64,000 bases of DNA. Origin: Erythrobacter sp. GTDB taxonomy: Bacteria; Pseudomonadota; Alphaproteobacteria; Sphingomonadales; Sphingomonadaceae. Positions 17,363 through 25,458 of the stretch are shown one piece after another. The position numbers and the translations under genes were made by a program. Location of the stretch: assembly GCF_030066995.1 (NCBI RefSeq), contig NZ_JASJAP010000002.1:310001-374000 (forward strand), written 5' to 3'. The notes below the pieces were generated by a model, which was not told the origin of the DNA, did not search any database, and worked only from the letters and a program-made list of their open reading frames with translations. The number at the start of each line of letters is the position of its first letter. The stretch's first letter is position 1.

Positions 17363-18346
17363 ATGCAAAAGACGGCTCTGGTGTGCGGTGCTGGTGGGTT
17401 CATCGGCGGGCATCTGGTCAAGCGTCTGAAGGCCGAGGGGTTCTGGGTCCGAGGCGTCGATCTCAAGTTCAACGAACACGCCGAAACACAGGCGGATGAC
17501 TTCGTGATTGGCGATCTGCGCGACCAGCGCCTCGTGCGCGAGGTGATCGACCGCCGTTTCGACGAGGTGTACCAGCTCGCCGCCGATATGGGCGGGGCCG
17601 GCTATATCTTCACGGGCGAGAACGACGCCGACATCATGCACAATTCGGCGACGATCAACCTCAACGTGCTCGACGCCTGCCACAAGCGCAACATCAAGCG
17701 GGTGTTCTATTCGAGCTCGGCCTGCATGTATCCCGAGCACAACCAGCTTGACCCGGACAACCCCAATTGCGCCGAGGACAGCGCCTATCCGGCCAATCCC
17801 GACAGCGAATACGGATGGGAGAAGCTGTTCTCCGAGCGGCTCTACCTCGCCTACAATCGCAATCACGGCATGGAGTGCCGGGTCGCGCGCTATCACAATA
17901 TTTTCGGTCCCGAGGGCACCTGGACAGGGGGCAAGGAAAAAGCGCCCGCAGCGATGTGCCGCAAGGTCGCCGAAGCCGCCGATGGGGGATCGATCGAGGT
18001 GTGGGGCGACGGCAAGCAGACCCGCAGTTTCCTCTATATCGACGAATGCCTTGAAGGAACGATCCGCCTGCTTCGTTCGGATTTCGAAGGGCCGGTCAAT
18101 ATCGGCTCGGACGAGATGATCGCAATCAACGGCCTGGCCAAGATGGCGATCGACATTTCGGGCAAGAGCGTCGCGATCAAGAACATTCCCGGCCCGCTTG
18201 GCGTGCGGGGACGCAATTCGGACAATCGCCTGATCCGGCAGCGTCTGGGCTGGGCGCCGTCCGAGACACTGCGGGACGGGATGGAAAAGACCTACGCCTG
18301 GATTGCGGGCGAGGTGATGCGCGATCACAATCGCCGCGCGGCCTGA
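17363..18346 (+). CDS. GDP-mannose 3,5-epimerase-like NAD-dependent epimerase
   Basis: 327-residue extended SDR. GAGGFIGGH is the NAD loop. The residues that define plant GDP-mannose 3,5-epimerase are all present: SSACMYPE with C121 as acid/base, YGWEK with Y150 and K154, GKEKAPAA around K191-K193, and GVRGRNSDN near the C-terminus. LAADMGGAGYI is also diagnostic. The enzyme would make GDP-L-galactose (and GDP-L-gulose) for the polysaccharide. It has its own leader of about 150 bases with a GAGGA site before the ATG, so it may start a transcription unit. GME-type function is a strong family inference; plain 4-epimerase activity is the alternative. Confidence 0.8.
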   Translation: MQKTALVCGAGGFIGGHLVKRLKAEGFWVRGVDLKFNEHAETQADDFVIGDLRDQRLVREVIDRRFDEVYQLAADMGGAGYIFTGENDADIMHNSATINLNVLDACHKRNIKRVFYSSSACMYPEHNQLDPDNPNCAEDSAYPANPDSEYGWEKLFSERLYLAYNRNHGMECRVARYHNIFGPEGTWTGGKEKAPAAMCRKVAEAADGGSIEVWGDGKQTRSFLYIDECLEGTIRLLRSDFEGPVNIGSDEMIAINGLAKMAIDISGKSVAIKNIPGPLGVRGRNSDNRLIRQRLGWAPSETLRDGMEKTYAWIAGEVMRDHNRRAA

Positions 18347-18485
18347 TCGGACCGCAGGGAGACAGCGCGCCGCGTTGTCAGGCGGACCGCAGGGGTGTAG
18401 GCGGTTTGCGAGAGGCGCGCAGCCGGAAAAGCCCGATCCCGTCTAGCAAGGACAACCCCGCCGAAGGCAGGCAAAGAACGGACAG

Positions 18486-19217
18486 ATGAGCGCGAGAAAG
18501 CAACTCCTTCGAACGGTCAACAAGGTGATCGCGCCCACCGGAGCGCAGCTTTACCGCGCCGGCGCCGACATGGAGTACGCGCTCGGTTGGCTGGCGCGGC
18601 GCGACCATGGGATAGCCAGCGTTCTCGACCTGGGGGCGGCGCAGGGCAATTGGAGCCGGATGGCGCTGGACCTGTTTCCGCAAGCGCGTGTGGTTGGCGT
18701 CGATCCGCTTGAAGAGCGCGTGCCCCATCTGGCCAGGCTGAAAGCGGAAAATCCGCGCTTCGACTTCGTCTCGGCGGTAGCCGGAAGCGAGGATGGCGGC
18801 ACGGTGGAGCTGGCGGTGACCGAGGATCTGGATGGCTCCAGCGTCAACGGTACAGAGGGGGTCGTGCGCCGCGTCCCGGTTCATTCGCTAGACGCCATCG
18901 CCGAGATGAAGGGGCTAACCGGCCCTTATTTCCTGAAATTCGACACGCACGGCTTTGAAAAGCCGATTCTCGAAAGCGCCGAGCGCGTCCTTGAGGAGAC
19001 GCGCTTTATCGTTATGGAAGCCTACAATTTTCGCCACACCCCCCAAACGCTCCTTTTTCACGAAATGATCGCCTATCTGGAACAACGAGGCTTTCGCGTG
19101 AGTCATCTTGTCGATGTGCTCAACCGGCCGAGCGACGGAGCGCTGTGGCAGGTTGACCTCATGTTTGCGCGCGCCGAGGACCCCATCTTCGAAAGCAACG
19201 CCTTCCGCAATGGCTGA
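18486..19217 (+). CDS. FkbM family methyltransferase
   Basis: 243 residues. Class I SAM-binding motif VLDLGAAQGNWS (residues 46-57), the acidic VVGVDPLEE strand, and LKFDTHGFEKPIL, a hallmark of the FkbM family. HSLDAIAEM lies between them as usual. FkbM enzymes O-methylate sugars or lipids, and here the likely substrate is a sugar in the polysaccharide. It is followed with an 8-base overlap by a WecG/TagA glycosyltransferase. The 139 bases before it carry no recognised gene. Confidence 0.85.
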   Translation: MSARKQLLRTVNKVIAPTGAQLYRAGADMEYALGWLARRDHGIASVLDLGAAQGNWSRMALDLFPQARVVGVDPLEERVPHLARLKAENPRFDFVSAVAGSEDGGTVELAVTEDLDGSSVNGTEGVVRRVPVHSLDAIAEMKGLTGPYFLKFDTHGFEKPILESAERVLEETRFIVMEAYNFRHTPQTLLFHEMIAYLEQRGFRVSHLVDVLNRPSDGALWQVDLMFARAEDPIFESNAFRNG

Positions 19218-20004
19218 AGCCGATCCCCTTCCACTCAGCCCGGTTGTCCCGGACCACGCCGCGCCTGAGCAATGCGTCGAGGCGATGGGCTACTGCGTCT
19301 ACAACGAAGACCTGGCGCGCATCCCGCTGCAAAGGCCATGTTCGACAATCCAGACCATAAGCCCGATCAGCTATGGCAACGCGACGCGCGACCCGCTCTA
19401 CGCGCAAGCAATGCAGAAGGCCGATTACCTTTGCCTTGATGGCGTGTATTTCGGCCTGTCCTCGCTCCTGCTGAAGGGCGAGACGATGAAGCCCAATCAG
19501 GGTCCGGACATCTTCTACCACTTCATGGCGCGATTGCAGGCCAAGAAGGGGCGCGTCTTCTTCCTCGGAGCCTCTCGCGAGACGCTCGAGAAGATGGAAG
19601 AGCGAACGCAGCGCGATTACCCGGACGTCAGCGTGGGCAGCTTCTCCCCGCCGTTCAAGCCGGAGTTTTCCGACGAAGACAACGAAGAGATGATCGCCGC
19701 GGTGAACGCGTTTCGGCCCGATGTCGTGTTCCTGGGCATGACCGCTCCCAAGCAGGAAAAGTGGGGCTATCTCCACCGCGACCGGCTCGACGCTTCGCTC
19801 GTCGCAGCCGTCGGCGGCGTGTTCGACTGGTACGCGGGCAACCGCCCGGAAATCGCCGAGTTCTGGTGGAAGATCTACTTGGCCTGGCTGATCCGCACGA
19901 TCGACCGGCCCGAACTTCTGAAGCGTTACCCGCAAATCGGCCTGTTCTTCTGGCATCTCGCGCTCGCGAGGTTGGGCATCAAGAGGTATCCGACAAGTGT
20001 CTGA
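19210..20004 (+). CDS. WecG/TagA/CpsF family glycosyltransferase
   Basis: 264 residues. The GT26 signatures are clear: NATRDPLYAQAMQKADY and LDGVYF in the N-terminal half, LGMTAPKQEKW in the middle and VGGVFDWYAGN near residue 205. Such enzymes transfer ManNAcA, ManNAc or glucose to a lipid-linked sugar early in polysaccharide assembly. The ATG at 19210 is chosen because it overlaps the preceding stop (ATGGCTGA) and homology begins soon after; earlier in-frame ATGs are inside the methyltransferase gene. It overlaps the next gene by 8 bases. Confidence 0.88.
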   Translation: MAEADPLPLSPVVPDHAAPEQCVEAMGYCVYNEDLARIPLQRPCSTIQTISPISYGNATRDPLYAQAMQKADYLCLDGVYFGLSSLLLKGETMKPNQGPDIFYHFMARLQAKKGRVFFLGASRETLEKMEERTQRDYPDVSVGSFSPPFKPEFSDEDNEEMIAAVNAFRPDVVFLGMTAPKQEKWGYLHRDRLDASLVAAVGGVFDWYAGNRPEIAEFWWKIYLAWLIRTIDRPELLKRYPQIGLFFWHLALARLGIKRYPTSV

Positions 20005-21082
20005 GCCGTTGAAACTCGCGATTATCGGCGCTGGCCGGATGGGTATCACCCATTATTCGATCGCCAACGCGCACAGCCACGCGGCGATCGCCGCCGTCGC
20101 CGATCCCTCGCTCCTGATCACCACGATGCTTGGCAAATACGCGAAGATTGCAACGTACAAGGATTACAAGGGCCTGTTGAAGAACGAGGCGCTTGACGGT
20201 GTGCTTGTCTGCACGCCGCCTGCTTTCAATCCGGAGATACTCCAAGCGGTTCTGGAGCGGCGCATCGCTACATTTTGTGAGAAGCCATACGTGCTCGACG
20301 CTGCGGCGGGCGCGCGGTTCGCGAAAGAATTCGACGCGGCAGGCATCGTCAACCAGGTCGGCTATGTGAACCGCTGGAACGACATGTTCACCAAGGCCAA
20401 GGCGCTGGTGGATGACGGCTTGCTGGGCGCGCCCTTGCGTTTTCGCAGCGAAATGTTCTCACCCACGATAATCCGCGATGCCGGAGAAGCGGGCTGGCGC
20501 GCCGCCCATGCCAATGGCGGCGGCGCGGTATTCGAGATGGCGAGCCACGCGATAGACCTCATCGCCTATTTCTTCGGAGCGCCCAGCCGCGTGGGCGGCA
20601 CCAGCCTGTCCAAGGTCTATTCCAAGCAGGTCGAAGACATCGTCTCCACCAGCCTGTTTTACGACACGGGCGCTCACGCAGGGCTGAGCGGCACGATGTA
20701 CGTGAACTGGTCCGATGCGAGCTTTCGCAAACCGACCAACAAGTTCGAAGTGTTCGGGCAGGCGGGCAAGCTGCTCGTCGATCAGCACGGGATGAAGGTC
20801 CATCTCGCCCAGCCCAGCGAGCGCCATGGCCTCAAGGAAGGCTGGAACCAGTTCTACATTACCGATGTCGCGAGCAACGTACCCTTCTATGTGCGCGGGA
20901 TCGAATACACTGCGCAGCTCTATGACTTCATCGACGCGGTTCGCGCGCAAAAGGCGGGGCGCACCAAGCCGGTGCGTTGCACCTTTGCGGACGCCGCGGC
21001 CAATCTGAAGGTGATCGAGCAGCTTTTTGCCGATGACGCGGCGCAGCGCACGAAGGGCCGAGATCAGGGGGTGGCCGCATGA
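19997..21082 (+). CDS. Gfo/Idh/MocA family oxidoreductase
   Basis: 361 residues, GTG start inside the end of the previous gene. IGAGRMGITHYS is the nucleotide-binding loop; CEKPYVLDAAA carries the conserved Lys; EMASHAIDLIAYFF supplies the His in the C-terminal domain. It overlaps the following TIM-barrel-like gene by 4 bases, and that one overlaps an epimerase, so three enzymes are made as one coupled string. The cassette probably converts one nucleotide sugar. The reaction is not deducible. Confidence 0.83.
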   Translation: MSEPLKLAIIGAGRMGITHYSIANAHSHAAIAAVADPSLLITTMLGKYAKIATYKDYKGLLKNEALDGVLVCTPPAFNPEILQAVLERRIATFCEKPYVLDAAAGARFAKEFDAAGIVNQVGYVNRWNDMFTKAKALVDDGLLGAPLRFRSEMFSPTIIRDAGEAGWRAAHANGGGAVFEMASHAIDLIAYFFGAPSRVGGTSLSKVYSKQVEDIVSTSLFYDTGAHAGLSGTMYVNWSDASFRKPTNKFEVFGQAGKLLVDQHGMKVHLAQPSERHGLKEGWNQFYITDVASNVPFYVRGIEYTAQLYDFIDAVRAQKAGRTKPVRCTFADAAANLKVIEQLFADDAAQRTKGRDQGVAA

Positions 21083-22029
21083 GCGCTTACGCCCATCCCA
21101 TCGACCGGCCCATCGACCGGCCCATCGACCGGCCCATCGACCGGATCGTGTTTGGCGACAACCAGTTCTTCGGCATCAACCATATGAGCCAGGACAAGGC
21201 GCAGGAACGCGCCGAGCGCTTCGCGAGCCTTGATAACGTGATGGCGGTTTACGATCACGCGATCGAGGCCGGGATCGAGGCGATCATGCTCAACAGCAAC
21301 GATCGCGCGCGCTCGATCTGCGATGCGTTCCGCGCCGATCCCGCCCGATACGGTCATCTCAGATGGTATCCCTCCATCCCCTACCCCCACAAATACGCCG
21401 CCATGGTCAACGACAAGGGTATGGTCGGCGCCGTTCAGGAGATCCTCTTCAACAAGGGCGCCAAATCGGCGCTTGGCAAAATGGTGCGCGGCGCAAGCGC
21501 GGTGGCGACGCTCGACGCGGTCAAGCTCATGAAGATGCTGATCGATGAGGAAATGGCGATTTACGACGGGCTCGATGTGCGCTGCGTCTTCCTGCAGAAT
21601 ATCATCACCGATCTGATGCTCGGCTATGACGTGCCCGACCCGTTCGTCGCCTATTGCGAGTATATCCGCGAACGTTACGGCGCCTGGCCGGGCCTGATCA
21701 CGCAAAACCTGCCGTTCCTGCGCGCCAAACTGCGCGAATGGGGCGTCGAGGGCGTGGTTATCTGCGCGTCGATAAACAAGATCGGCTATCTCATGAGCCC
21801 GGGCGTGGCCGAGTATGAGGCCGACCTTGCCGCCAACGATGGCGCGGCATACCCGGTGATGGCGATGAGCACGCTCGCAAGCGGCGCGGTGCCGCCGGTC
21901 GAGGCCTACGATTACATCAACCGCCTCAACATCCAGTCGATCGTCTTTGGCGCCTCTTCGCCCGGCAATATCCGGCAGACGGTCTCCTTGATCAACGCCG
22001 CGCCAAAGGCTCAGGAGGCCGCCGAGTGA
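21079..22029 (+). CDS. Uncharacterised AKR-like TIM-barrel protein of a polysaccharide locus
   Basis: 316 residues. I do not recognise a named family. The ends resemble aldo-keto reductases: IVFGDNQFFGINHMS near the N-terminus and NIQSIVFGASSPGNIRQTV near the C-terminus match the first strand and the cofactor loop of AKR barrels, but the catalytic Tyr region is replaced by MLNSNDRARS, so the AKR tetrad is not visible. Residues 7-22 are four exact PIDR repeats encoded by four identical 12-base units. It is coupled on both sides by 4-base overlaps with a Gfo/Idh oxidoreductase and an SDR epimerase. Role in the same sugar conversion is inferred. Confidence 0.6.
   Translation: MSAYAHPIDRPIDRPIDRPIDRIVFGDNQFFGINHMSQDKAQERAERFASLDNVMAVYDHAIEAGIEAIMLNSNDRARSICDAFRADPARYGHLRWYPSIPYPHKYAAMVNDKGMVGAVQEILFNKGAKSALGKMVRGASAVATLDAVKLMKMLIDEEMAIYDGLDVRCVFLQNIITDLMLGYDVPDPFVAYCEYIRERYGAWPGLITQNLPFLRAKLREWGVEGVVICASINKIGYLMSPGVAEYEADLAANDGAAYPVMAMSTLASGAVPPVEAYDYINRLNIQSIVFGASSPGNIRQTVSLINAAPKAQEAAE
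21097..21144 (+). repeat. Four perfect 12-base tandem repeats inside a coding region
   Basis: CCCATCGACCGG occurs four times without mismatch and encodes Pro-Ile-Asp-Arg four times near the N-terminus of the TIM-barrel-like protein. Copy number change here keeps the frame. Confidence 0.95.
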
Positions 22030-23156
22030 ACGTCCTGATTACCGGGGGAGCGGGGTTTATCGGCTCGCGACTGGCGATGCGGCTTGCCAATGCAGGGCAC
22101 GCAGTGACGGTCCTCGACAGTTTTCTGGAACAGGTTCACGGGCCCGGTGTAGAGGAAGGCGAAGGCTATCGCGCGCTGGCGGAGGCCGCGAGGATACGCC
22201 GCGGCGACGTCACCGATCGCGCGGCGCTGGAAGGCGCGCTTGAGGGGATCGAGGCGGTCGTCCACCTCGCTGCGGAAACCGGCACCGGACAGTCCATGTA
22301 CGCGATCCAGCGCTACAACGCGGTCAATATCGGGGGGACGGCGCTGCTGCTCGATATCCTGGCCAACACCTCGCACACGGTGCGCCGGGTGGTGGTCGCC
22401 TCGTCGCGCTCGATCTATGGGGAAGGCCGCTACCGCGCGCCGGATGGCGCCTATGTCTATCCCCCGCACCGCGCCGCTGCCGACATGGAGCGAGGCGACT
22501 TCGCGGTAAAGCATCCGGGCGTTAACGGCGAGCTTGAGCTTGTCGCGACCGATGAGGAATCGAAGCTTCACCCGTCGAGCGTCTATGGCATCACCAAGCA
22601 GGTGCAGGAGCAGTTGGTGATGACGGTATGCCCCTCGATCGGCGCCGACGGCGTGGCCCTGCGCTATCAGAACGTGTACGGGCCGGGGCAATCGCTTTCG
22701 AACCCATACACCGGGATTCTCTCGATTTTTTCGAATCTTATCATGCAGGGCCGCGGCCTCAACATCTTCGAAGACGGGAAAGAGAGCCGCGATTTCGTTT
22801 ATGTGGACGACGTGGTGGAAGCCACCGCGCTCGCGCTTGTCCATACCGACGCGGCCGGACAGGTCTTCAATGTGGGCAGCGGCGTCCCGGTCTCCGTGAT
22901 CGACGTCGCGCGGACCCTCGCGCGCCTGTTCGACGCCGATATTCCGATCGAGGTAACCGGCCAATTCCGCCTTGGCGATATCCGCCACAATTACGCCGAT
23001 ATGGCGCGGATCAAACAAAGGCTTGGCTTTGAGCCCGAATGGAGCTTTGAACGCGGGATCGCCGAACTGGTAGTCTGGGCCAGGGCAACCGGGCCCCAAT
23101 ACAGCGCCTATGAGGAAAGCCTGTCCGAAATGCGTGAAAAGGGACTGCTGAAGTGA
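22026..23156 (+). CDS. NAD-dependent nucleotide-sugar epimerase/dehydratase (extended SDR)
   Basis: 376 residues. GGAGFIGSR gives the NAD loop, SSRSIYGEG the catalytic Ser strand, and YGITKQVQEQ the Tyr-x3-Lys pair. RYQNVYGPGQS and FVYVDDVVEA are the usual substrate-domain motifs. Insertions around residues 130-180 make it longer than a GalE-type enzyme, as in dTDP-L-rhamnose 4-epimerase-like proteins. It overlaps its neighbours by 4 bases on each side and closes the three-enzyme sugar cassette. The precise sugar is not assignable. Confidence 0.82.
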   Translation: MNVLITGGAGFIGSRLAMRLANAGHAVTVLDSFLEQVHGPGVEEGEGYRALAEAARIRRGDVTDRAALEGALEGIEAVVHLAAETGTGQSMYAIQRYNAVNIGGTALLLDILANTSHTVRRVVVASSRSIYGEGRYRAPDGAYVYPPHRAAADMERGDFAVKHPGVNGELELVATDEESKLHPSSVYGITKQVQEQLVMTVCPSIGADGVALRYQNVYGPGQSLSNPYTGILSIFSNLIMQGRGLNIFEDGKESRDFVYVDDVVEATALALVHTDAAGQVFNVGSGVPVSVIDVARTLARLFDADIPIEVTGQFRLGDIRHNYADMARIKQRLGFEPEWSFERGIAELVVWARATGPQYSAYEESLSEMREKGLLK

Positions 23157-24637
23157 AACCGGCCGGCAACCTTGTCGCGCAAGGAGTGTGGGCCCGCTCG
23201 CGCGCGCCGTTTGCTGCGGCGGGTGCGCTGCTTCTGGCGGTCTTCGTGCTGGGCGGAAGCTCCAAGGATTATGTGCCGGGCTTGCTTGTGATCCGCCCGC
23301 TGGCAGTGCTCACGCTCGCGGTTGGCCTTTACAGCTTTACGCGCGAGGACTGGCAGCGCTTCAAGCTTCCGCTCGCTTTCATGGCGGCGACGCTTGGCCT
23401 GATCGCGCTGCATCTTGTTCCACTGCCTCCTGCGCTCTGGATGGCGCTTCCCGGGCGCGAACTCGCGGTCGCGGCGGGGGAGGCAGCCGGGATCGAGCAG
23501 CCATGGCGCCCCATCACGCTGGTCCCCTATCGCGGCTGGAACGCCTTCTACGCCACGCTGGTGCCTGCGGCGGTGCTGGTCTGCGCGGTGCAGCTCGAAC
23601 GAGATCAGCATCGCGCGCTGGCGCTCCTCATACTGGGCGGCGCTCTGCTCAGCGCGGTTTGGGGAGCGGTGCAGTCCGTCAGCGGGTACGCGCCGTGGAC
23701 CTTTTTCTACGGCCTGCCTAGGGTGGAAGTGCCCAACGGCCTGTTCGCCAACCGCAACCATCTGGCCGCTTTCCTGGTCGCCAGTCTGCCCTTGTTTGCC
23801 CTGATCGCCTCGCGCGCCAAGGGACCGCGCGCAACGATCTGGATCACGGGTTGCGTGGCGCTCGCCGCGTTCGCGGTGATGATCGCCCTGACGACAGGAT
23901 CGCGCGCCGGGATGGCGCTCACCGTGTTGGGGCTCGCGGCCAGCTATCTGGTCTGGCGCTCGCGTCCAAGCCACACGATTGCGCGGCGGCGCACGACCAA
24001 GAACCAGGCGTGGATGCCTTACGCCTTTGGCGCTTTCGGATTGACGACCCTGGTGCTCTTTGCCCTGTTGATCACACAAACAACCGGGTTTGAGCGTCTA
24101 TTGAGCGCTGGTTCGGGCGAGGTTGAAGAATACCGCTTCATCGTATGGCGCACGATCATCCGGTTTGCGCCGGACTATCTGCCCATGGGTTCGGGCATCG
24201 GGTCGTTCATTGAGATCTTCAAGGTCCACGAACCCGACGAAATGCTGGGACAATCCTATTGGAACCACGCGCATAACGATTGGCTGGAATGGGCGATGGA
24301 GGGCGGTATTCCGGCGATTGCGCTGATGGTCATCGCCGTCTTCGCCTGGGCCGCGCGGGCGCTCGCGCTGGTGCAAAACAGCCATCTTGGACGCGTTGAG
24401 ACGCAGCTGGGGCTGGCGGGCGCTATCATCTTGTTTATCCTTGGCGCATGGAGCCTTGTCGATTATCCGATGCGCACGCCGGCGCTGGCCAGCCTCGCCG
24501 CCTTGTGCGCGGTGTGGATGGCCTCACCCGCAGCGGTTTCCCGGTTTGCGGAAAAAGCGCCAGGCCAGGCGCCGGACAGCGAGGTAAACCGGGGCTTTGC
24601 AAGACCCGACGGAGGGCCGGAGGGCGCGACACGGTGA
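23153..24637 (+). CDS. O-antigen ligase family membrane protein
   Basis: 494 residues, GTG start overlapping the preceding stop. About 12 hydrophobic segments, a long periplasmic loop (about residues 320-390) with GSGIGSFIEIF and YWNHAHNDWLEWAMEGG, the latter being the conserved H-N-D-W-L-x-x-x-x-E-G motif of the Wzy_C/O-antigen ligase family. Members act as ligases or as polymerases (ExoQ-like). Because it directly precedes the wza and wzc genes of an export system, a polymerase role is as likely as ligation to lipid A. It has a short polar C-terminal tail rich in Gly and Pro. Confidence 0.83.
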   Translation: MKPAGNLVAQGVWARSRAPFAAAGALLLAVFVLGGSSKDYVPGLLVIRPLAVLTLAVGLYSFTREDWQRFKLPLAFMAATLGLIALHLVPLPPALWMALPGRELAVAAGEAAGIEQPWRPITLVPYRGWNAFYATLVPAAVLVCAVQLERDQHRALALLILGGALLSAVWGAVQSVSGYAPWTFFYGLPRVEVPNGLFANRNHLAAFLVASLPLFALIASRAKGPRATIWITGCVALAAFAVMIALTTGSRAGMALTVLGLAASYLVWRSRPSHTIARRRTTKNQAWMPYAFGAFGLTTLVLFALLITQTTGFERLLSAGSGEVEEYRFIVWRTIIRFAPDYLPMGSGIGSFIEIFKVHEPDEMLGQSYWNHAHNDWLEWAMEGGIPAIALMVIAVFAWAARALALVQNSHLGRVETQLGLAGAIILFILGAWSLVDYPMRTPALASLAALCAVWMASPAAVSRFAEKAPGQAPDSEVNRGFARPDGGPEGATR

Positions 24638-24682
24638 AAAAGGACGAGCACAAGAGCGCGGCCGGATTCGGCCAGACACAAC

Positions 24683-24690
24683 AGGAAGGG
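24683..24690 (+). promoter_or_regulatory. Ribosome binding site of the export lipoprotein gene
   Basis: AGGAAGGG lies 5 bases before the ATG at 24696. It supports that start over an earlier in-frame ATG at 24597, as does the signal peptide that begins there. Confidence 0.65.
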
Positions 24691-24695
24691 CAAAA

Positions 24696-25439
24696 ATGAG
24701 AACAAAAGCACACACGCGCGCACCAAAAGCGCTCTTTCTCGCCGGGGCTGCGCTAAGCGCTCTTACGCTCAGCGCCTGCGCCAGCACATCCCAAATCGGA
24801 GGCGCGCCGGGTCTCGAAGTGCGCCAGGGCGACCTTCCCCCGCCGACAGCGGCGGATCTTTACGCAACCGCCGATTTCGTGGGCGTGCGACCGTTCGACA
24901 TACTCATCGTCGATGTCTTCGGTGTCGCGGAACTCAGCCAGCGCAAGGTGCGGGTCGACGCCAGCGGCGAAATCGCGTTTCCTCTGGTCGGCAACATGCA
25001 GGTCGCCGGAATGACCACCTCACAGATCTCGGCCATGCTTCAGGAGAAGCTCAAGGGCGAGTTCGTGCGCGAGCCGTATGTCACGACCAATCTTGAATCG
25101 AGTGAGAATTCGACCTTCACGGTGTACGGTCAGGTCCGGCAGCCGGGCGTCTTCCCGATCGTGGGCGAAGGCACCCTCTTGAAAGCGGTGGCGACCGCGC
25201 GCGGGCTGGCGGAATACGGCAACTCGAAAGAGGTGGTGGTTTTCCGAACCGTTGGCGGAGAGAAGCTTGCGACCCTCTACAATCTCGAGGCCATCAGCCG
25301 CGGAGCCTATAACGACCCGCGGATCTATCCCAACGACACCATCGTGGTGGGCGATTCCAAGGCGCGGCGACTGTTCGATGACGTTGTTGGCGTCGCAACG
25401 ATCCTCGTAACCCCGCTAACCCTCGTCCTCACGCAATAA
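24696..25439 (+). CDS. wza: Polysaccharide export lipoprotein (Wza/GumB family)
   Basis: 247 residues. A lipoprotein signal peptide ends in LSACAS, with C28 as the lipidation site. The polysaccharide export sequence domain begins at VGVRPFDILIVDVFGV and contains VDASGEIAFPLVGN, followed by one SLBB-type domain with YGQVRQPGVFPI. It should form the outer-membrane channel through which the polymer leaves the cell. The protein is shorter than E. coli Wza and ends in a hydrophobic stretch, like other alphaproteobacterial GumB-type proteins. The tyrosine kinase co-polymerase gene follows 19 bases later. Confidence 0.9.
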   Translation: MRTKAHTRAPKALFLAGAALSALTLSACASTSQIGGAPGLEVRQGDLPPPTAADLYATADFVGVRPFDILIVDVFGVAELSQRKVRVDASGEIAFPLVGNMQVAGMTTSQISAMLQEKLKGEFVREPYVTTNLESSENSTFTVYGQVRQPGVFPIVGEGTLLKAVATARGLAEYGNSKEVVVFRTVGGEKLATLYNLEAISRGAYNDPRIYPNDTIVVGDSKARRLFDDVVGVATILVTPLTLVLTQ

Positions 25440-25458
25440 GGCGAAGGCTCGATCTGAC

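Noticed and set aside
21097-21144. CRISPR-like array
   Set aside because: The 12-base units are contiguous with no spacers and lie inside a coding frame.
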